A DNA stretch of 10,045 nt from Lachnospiraceae bacterium UBA3282. Its GTDB lineage: Bacteria > Bacillota > Clostridia > Lachnospirales > Lachnospiraceae. The notes beneath the pieces are model-generated. The model made no database searches and had not been told where the DNA came from. It saw only the letters and a list, made by a program, of their open reading frames with translations. The position numbers were made by a program, and so were the translations under genes. Shown here one piece after another: positions 6,511-10,045 of the stretch (its first letter is position 1; every line of letters starts with the position of its first letter). The stretch lies in the NCBI GenBank assembly GCA_002361735.1, contig DETS01000052.1, positions 1 through 10,045 of the forward strand, given 5' to 3'.

Positions 6511-7368
6511 TTGCATAGTCTGTTTTACTTTCATCCTGCCCCGGAGGGCATGTATCAAAAGAATGCCGCCAGGAGACACTGGTGGCAGGATGCCGTACTG
6601 ACGGGACGCGAGTTGCCGGCGAAGGAGCGGGAGCCGTTTTTTTTGCTGGTGGACTGTCCGGTGCCGCGCTATGCGTATCATAAAAAAAGCTGGCGGGCGG
6701 AGGTGCTGTCGGCGTGCATGGCGGAGCGAATGTACGGCGCTGTGGGAATGGCGGATGCCTGGCTGCATCCCGATATTATGACACTTATGTCAGAAGAATA
6801 TCGCGACAGGTGGGAGGCAAGCCCGGAGACGGTGCGGCAGCTTTTAGCCTGCCTGATCGCCGTCTTTGCGGCAAAGGATCTGCAGGCGAGCGGAGAGGCT
6901 GTTATTCTGCTGGGAAAGTCTTCCGATACGCTGTGGCAGATGGAGATGACGGGACAGGTCCTTGCGCCTTATCTGCCGCGGATCAATCGTCTCACCTTCT
7001 ATTATGAGGAGGCGGCGGGGCTGGATCTTTGGGAGGAAGCAGCCGGCTATCTGGAAGACTACAACTATGAGTATGGTCTTACACCCTGCCTTTTGCCCTA
7101 TCGCGGGCGCGGAGAAAGGACAGTGGACAAGAGAAGATTCGGAGACGGCAGCGTGCGGGATGGCGGGAGCGGCGGCATGATCCTGGATTACGGCGCATCT
7201 GTGGACGGACGATGGATACAGGGCGGGGAACATGCCGTCTATGTGGATTTGCAGGGCTGTCTTGCAAAGGAGCGAAAGTGCATGGCGGCGGACGGGCGGA
7301 TTTCCTATGTTTCGCCCCTGAAATACCTTGACACTGTAGTGAAAAATGAGTATGATAGAAAAGATTGA
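6511..7368 (+). CDS. Uncharacterised protein, start codon uncertain
   Basis: I do not recognise this gene. From the chosen start it encodes 285 soluble residues rich in Trp, Tyr and Leu, with no signal peptide or clear membrane helix. Visible stretches are HSLFYFHPAPEG near the start, PRYAYHKKSWRAE, an alpha-helical middle (VRQLLACLIAVFAAK) followed by EAVILLGKSSD, then LPRINRLTFYYEEAAGLDLWEEA, a Gly/Arg-rich low-complexity loop (about 220-240), GGMILDYGA, and a C-terminus with ISYVSPLKYLDTVVKNEYDR. The alternation of ILL and MILDYG strands with helices suggests an alpha/beta fold (inference). The reading frame is open to 6460, 6 bases after dusB. Start choices are TTG 6460, TTG 6511 (GGTG about 8 bases before), a rare ATT at 6505 behind GGAAGGGG (6484-6491), or ATG 6550 with GGAGGG almost touching it. 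TTG 6511 is a compromise. Codon use resembles its neighbours, so it is probably a resident gene co-transcribed with dusB. Confidence 0.7.
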   Translation: MHSLFYFHPAPEGMYQKNAARRHWWQDAVLTGRELPAKEREPFFLLVDCPVPRYAYHKKSWRAEVLSACMAERMYGAVGMADAWLHPDIMTLMSEEYRDRWEASPETVRQLLACLIAVFAAKDLQASGEAVILLGKSSDTLWQMEMTGQVLAPYLPRINRLTFYYEEAAGLDLWEEAAGYLEDYNYEYGLTPCLLPYRGRGERTVDKRRFGDGSVRDGGSGGMILDYGASVDGRWIQGGEHAVYVDLQGCLAKERKCMAADGRISYVSPLKYLDTVVKNEYDRKD

Positions 7369-7405
7369 AAAAAACGGCAAAAAATGTTTTACGACAAGGA
7401 GAAAT

Positions 7406-7433
7406 GTGACAGACAGCATGAATCAGGCATAAC
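7406..7433 (+). promoter_or_regulatory. Weak candidate promoter for greA-lysS
   Basis: GTGACA (7406-7411, 5 of 6 to TTGACA) and CATAAC (7428-7433, 4 of 6 to TATAAT) are 16 bases apart, within the 103-base AT-rich gap before greA. The -10 match is poor. It is listed because this is the longest gap in the dusB-lysS half and no terminator is visible there. Confidence 0.3.
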
Positions 7434-7471
7434 GGGATTTTGTAGTAAATAGAGGGAAAGGACGAATTAAA

Positions 7472-7954
7472 ATGCATGAGAAGAAAAACATCTTGACTTA
7501 TGAGGGTCTCCAAAAGTACGAGGAGGAACTCCATGACTTAAAGGTGGTAAAACGCAAGGAAGTGGCGCAGAAGATTAAGGAAGCAAGGGAGCAGGGCGAC
7601 CTCTCCGAGAATGCGGAGTATGATGCGGCAAAGGACGAGCAGCGCGACATTGAGGCACGGATTGAGGAGCTTGAGAAGATTCTCAAAAATGCTGAGGTCG
7701 TGGTGGAGGATGAAGTCGATCTGGATAAGATTAACATTGGCTGCCAGGTGAAGATTCTTGACATGGAATTTAACGAGGAGCTGGAGTATAAGATCGTGGG
7801 CTCCACAGAAGCAAACAGCTTAAAGGGAAAGATTTCTAACGAATCCCCCGTCGGCAAGGCACTGATCGGCAGCAAGGTAGGGGATATCGTGGAGGTGGAG
7901 ACCCAGGCGGGGATGATTCAGTATAAAGTGTTGCAGATACAGAAATCAAACTAA
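7472..7954 (+). CDS. greA: Transcription elongation factor GreA
   Basis: GreA enters the RNA polymerase secondary channel and stimulates cleavage of backtracked RNA, rescuing stalled complexes. The 160-residue protein is the usual length. Its N-terminal antiparallel coiled coil (about 1-80) carries the tip motif GDLSENAEYDAAKDEQ, whose acidic residues D43 and E46 match the catalytic pair of E. coli GreA (D41/E44). The C-terminal FKBP-like domain (about 85-160) has VKILDM, EYKIVGSTEAN, the family signature ISNESPVGKALIG and GDIVEVETQAG. An AAAGGA purine site about 10 bases upstream supports the ATG at 7472. The stop lies 35 bases before lysS, so the two are probably one transcript. Confidence 0.96.
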   Translation: MHEKKNILTYEGLQKYEEELHDLKVVKRKEVAQKIKEAREQGDLSENAEYDAAKDEQRDIEARIEELEKILKNAEVVVEDEVDLDKINIGCQVKILDMEFNEELEYKIVGSTEANSLKGKISNESPVGKALIGSKVGDIVEVETQAGMIQYKVLQIQKSN

Positions 7955-7989
7955 ATGGATAGAAGACATTCGCAGGAAAGGGCAGCGGT

Positions 7990-10045
7990 ATGGCGGATAC
8001 ACAGAACAGACAGCAGGAACAGGATAGTAAGCAGCTTTTGAAGGTCAGGCGTGAAAAGCTTTCCGCCTTGCAGGAGGCGGGGAAGGACCCTTTTCAGATT
8101 ACGAAATATGATGTGACCCATCACAGTCGGGAGATCAAGGATGATTTTGAGGCGCTGGAAGGGAAACAGGTTTCCATCGCGGGTCGCGCGATGAGCAAGC
8201 GCGTTATGGGGAAAGCGTCTTTTTGCAATGTGCAGGACCTGCAGGGCGATATTCAGGTCTATGTGGCAAGGGACAGCATCGGTGAGGAGCCTTACGCTGA
8301 TTTCAAGAAATATGACGTGGGTGACATTGTCGGCATCGAGGGAGAGGTTTTTAAGACCAAAACCGGTGAAATTTCCGTGCATGCCGCAAAAGTGACACTC
8401 CTGTCAAAAAGTTTGCAGATCCTGCCGGAGAAGTATCACGGTCTGGTGAATACCGATATCCGCTACCGCCAGCGTTACACCGACCTCATTATGAATGAGG
8501 AAGTAAAAAAGACCTTTGTGGCGCGTTCTAAGATTATCAGCGCGATCAGACGCTATCTGGATGAGCAGGGTTTTCTGGAAGTGGAAACGCCGATGCTTGT
8601 CTCCAATGCGGGCGGCGCGGCGGCGAGACCTTTTGAGACCCACTACAATGCGCTGGATGAGGATGTGAAGCTGCGCATTTCTCTGGAATTATACTTAAAA
8701 AGACTGATTGTGGGCGGCATGGAGCGCGTCTACGAGATTGGCAGAGTGTTCCGCAACGAGGGGCTGGATGCCAGACACAACCCTGAATTTACGCTGATGG
8801 AGCTCTATCAGGCCTACACCGATTACAACGGGATGATGGATCTGACCGAGAATATGTTCCGCCATGTGGCAAAGGAAGTCTGCGGCACCACGCTGATTCC
8901 TTATCAGGGCGTGGAGATCGACCTCGGCAAGCCGTTTGAGCGCATCACCATGGTGGAAGCCGTGAAAAAGTACGCGGGCGTTGATTTTGATACGGTGGCG
9001 GACACTGCGGCGGCTAAAAAGCTGGCGGACGAAAAAGGCGTGCACTATGAGGACCGCCACACGAAGGGCGATATCATCAACCTTTTCTTCGAGGAGTTTG
9101 TGGAGGAACATCTGGTGCAGCCCACCTTTGTGATGGATCATCCCGTGGAGATTTCACCGCTTACGAAGAGAAAACCGGACAAGCCGGAATATGTGGAACG
9201 CTTTGAGCTGTTCATCACGGCAAGGGAGATGTGCAACGCTTACTCCGAGCTCAATGACCCCATCGATCAGCGGGAGCGTTTCAAGGCGCAGGAAGCGGCA
9301 CTGGCAGCAGGCGACGAGGAAGCAAACACCACCGACGAGGATTTCATGAACGCGCTGGAAATCGGGATGCCTCCGACGGGCGGCATCGGTTACGGCATCG
9401 ACAGACTGGTGATGCTGCTCACCGATTCCCCCGCGATTCGTGATGTGTTATTGTTCCCCACCATGAAAAGTCTGGACAAAAAGCCTGCCGACGCGTCGAA
9501 ATCCGCAAAAAAAACTGCGGCCGGCGAGGGGAAAAAGAGCAGCGTGACCCGTGAACAGGCGCTGGAGCTTTTGAAACAATACAATAAAGATCCCTTTCAT
9601 ATCCGACATGCCCTGACCGTGGAAGGCGTGATGCGCTGGTACGCGAAAGAACTGGGCTATGCGGAAGAAGAAGATTTCTGGGGGATCACCGGGCTTCTGC
9701 ATGATATTGATTTTGAGCTTTATCCCGACGAGCACTGTAAAAAGGCGCCCGAGCTTTTGCGCGAGGGCGGCGTGAGCGAGGATATGATCTACGCGGTCTG
9801 CTCCCACGGGTTTGGCATCTGCAGTGAGGAGGAGCCGAAACTGGAAATGGAAAAGGTGCTGTTTGCGGCCGACGAGCTGACGGGGCTGATCTGGTCCTGT
9901 GCGCTGATGCGTCCTTCCAAGAGCACCATGGATATGGAAGTCAAGAGCCTGAAAAAGAAGTTCAAGGACAAGAAGTTTGCCGCCGGCTGCTCCCGGGAGT
10001 GCATTGCCCAGGGCGCGGAGCTGCTGGGCTGGGAGCTGGACAAGC
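7990..10045 (+). CDS. lysS: Lysyl-tRNA synthetase (class II) fused to a C-terminal HD domain; 3' end outside window
   Basis: LysRS charges tRNA-Lys with lysine using ATP. 685 residues are visible and no stop is reached. An N-terminal helix leads into the anticodon-binding OB fold (about 60-140; VSIAGRAMSKR to VHAAKVTLL). The catalytic core has motif 1 with P201 (FLEVETPM), motif 2 with R255 (VFRNEGLDARHNPEF) and motif 3 with R472 (GIGYGIDRL), and ends at LLFPTM (487-492), where ordinary LysRS stops at about 500 residues. It then continues in frame through a Lys/Ala/Ser linker (493-518) into an HD-superfamily domain (about 520-680). The putative metal ligands there are H540, H571-D572 (GLLHDIDF), H606 (CSHG) and D628 (AADELTG), resembling the predicted hydrolase group COG2316 (recalled, not searched). 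The base composition does not change at the junction. AGGAAAGGG at 7974-7982 precedes the ATG by 7 bases. The fusion is directly visible; the function of the HD part is unknown. Confidence 0.95.
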   Translation, partial: MADTQNRQQEQDSKQLLKVRREKLSALQEAGKDPFQITKYDVTHHSREIKDDFEALEGKQVSIAGRAMSKRVMGKASFCNVQDLQGDIQVYVARDSIGEEPYADFKKYDVGDIVGIEGEVFKTKTGEISVHAAKVTLLSKSLQILPEKYHGLVNTDIRYRQRYTDLIMNEEVKKTFVARSKIISAIRRYLDEQGFLEVETPMLVSNAGGAAARPFETHYNALDEDVKLRISLELYLKRLIVGGMERVYEIGRVFRNEGLDARHNPEFTLMELYQAYTDYNGMMDLTENMFRHVAKEVCGTTLIPYQGVEIDLGKPFERITMVEAVKKYAGVDFDTVADTAAAKKLADEKGVHYEDRHTKGDIINLFFEEFVEEHLVQPTFVMDHPVEISPLTKRKPDKPEYVERFELFITAREMCNAYSELNDPIDQRERFKAQEAALAAGDEEANTTDEDFMNALEIGMPPTGGIGYGIDRLVMLLTDSPAIRDVLLFPTMKSLDKKPADASKSAKKTAAGEGKKSSVTREQALELLKQYNKDPFHIRHALTVEGVMRWYAKELGYAEEEDFWGITGLLHDIDFELYPDEHCKKAPELLREGGVSEDMIYAVCSHGFGICSEEEPKLEMEKVLFAADELTGLIWSCALMRPSKSTMDMEVKSLKKKFKDKKFAAGCSRECIAQGAELLGWELDK

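Noticed and set aside
7369..7471. T-box or riboswitch leader before greA-lysS
   Set aside because: No T-box consensus, specifier stem or long structured leader is present in the 103 bases; the 35-base greA-lysS gap is also too short.
7955..8041. ATG immediately after the greA stop giving a short open frame overlapping lysS
   Set aside because: It reads an out-of-frame version of lysS, and the lysS start has a better ribosome site.

Overview
The window reads as a chromosomal housekeeping stretch from a Firmicute of the class Clostridia, most likely a Lachnospiraceae-type bacterium. This is inferred from purine-rich Shine-Dalgarno sites before nearly every gene, protein sequences of clear Gram-positive character, a SleB/CwlJ-type wall hydrolase, and a birA / dusB / greA / lysS order that I recall as common in that class. 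All nine genes lie on the + strand. No tRNA, rRNA, CRISPR array, insertion sequence or phage gene is visible. No gene-free stretch reaches 300 bases; the longest is 1181-1374.

Layout. (1) 1-1180: an exported cell-wall hydrolase (signal peptide, two SH3b repeats, SleB/CwlJ catalytic domain), preceded by an exact match to the WalR two-component operator. (2) 1181-1374: a 65-base imperfect palindrome, then a separate 10-bp perfect hairpin, then a plausible sigma-A promoter. (3) 1375-2814: a short NfeD-like membrane protein followed by an SPFH/stomatin-family protein, a classic membrane-microdomain pair, closed by a strong hairpin terminator at 2875-2904. (4) 2960-5027: ornithine carbamoyltransferase and the bifunctional biotin ligase/repressor BirA, 16 bases apart. 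(5) 5107-7368: a small uncharacterised acidic protein, the tRNA dihydrouridine synthase DusB, and an unrecognised protein of about 285 residues with no convincing ATG start. (6) 7472-end: GreA and a class II lysyl-tRNA synthetase that is unfinished at the window edge.

Functionally the right half groups tRNA modification (DusB), RNA polymerase rescue (GreA) and tRNA charging (LysRS). The left half deals with the envelope (wall hydrolase, NfeD/slipin). ArgF and BirA add arginine/citrulline metabolism and biotin control.

The most unusual item is the lysyl-tRNA synthetase. After a complete catalytic core it continues in frame through a Lys/Ala-rich linker into an HD-superfamily phosphohydrolase domain with all expected metal ligands. 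The next most notable are the WalR box, the palindromic element after the hydrolase, and the two uncharacterised proteins around dusB. Everything here comes from reading the sequence; no database search was possible.
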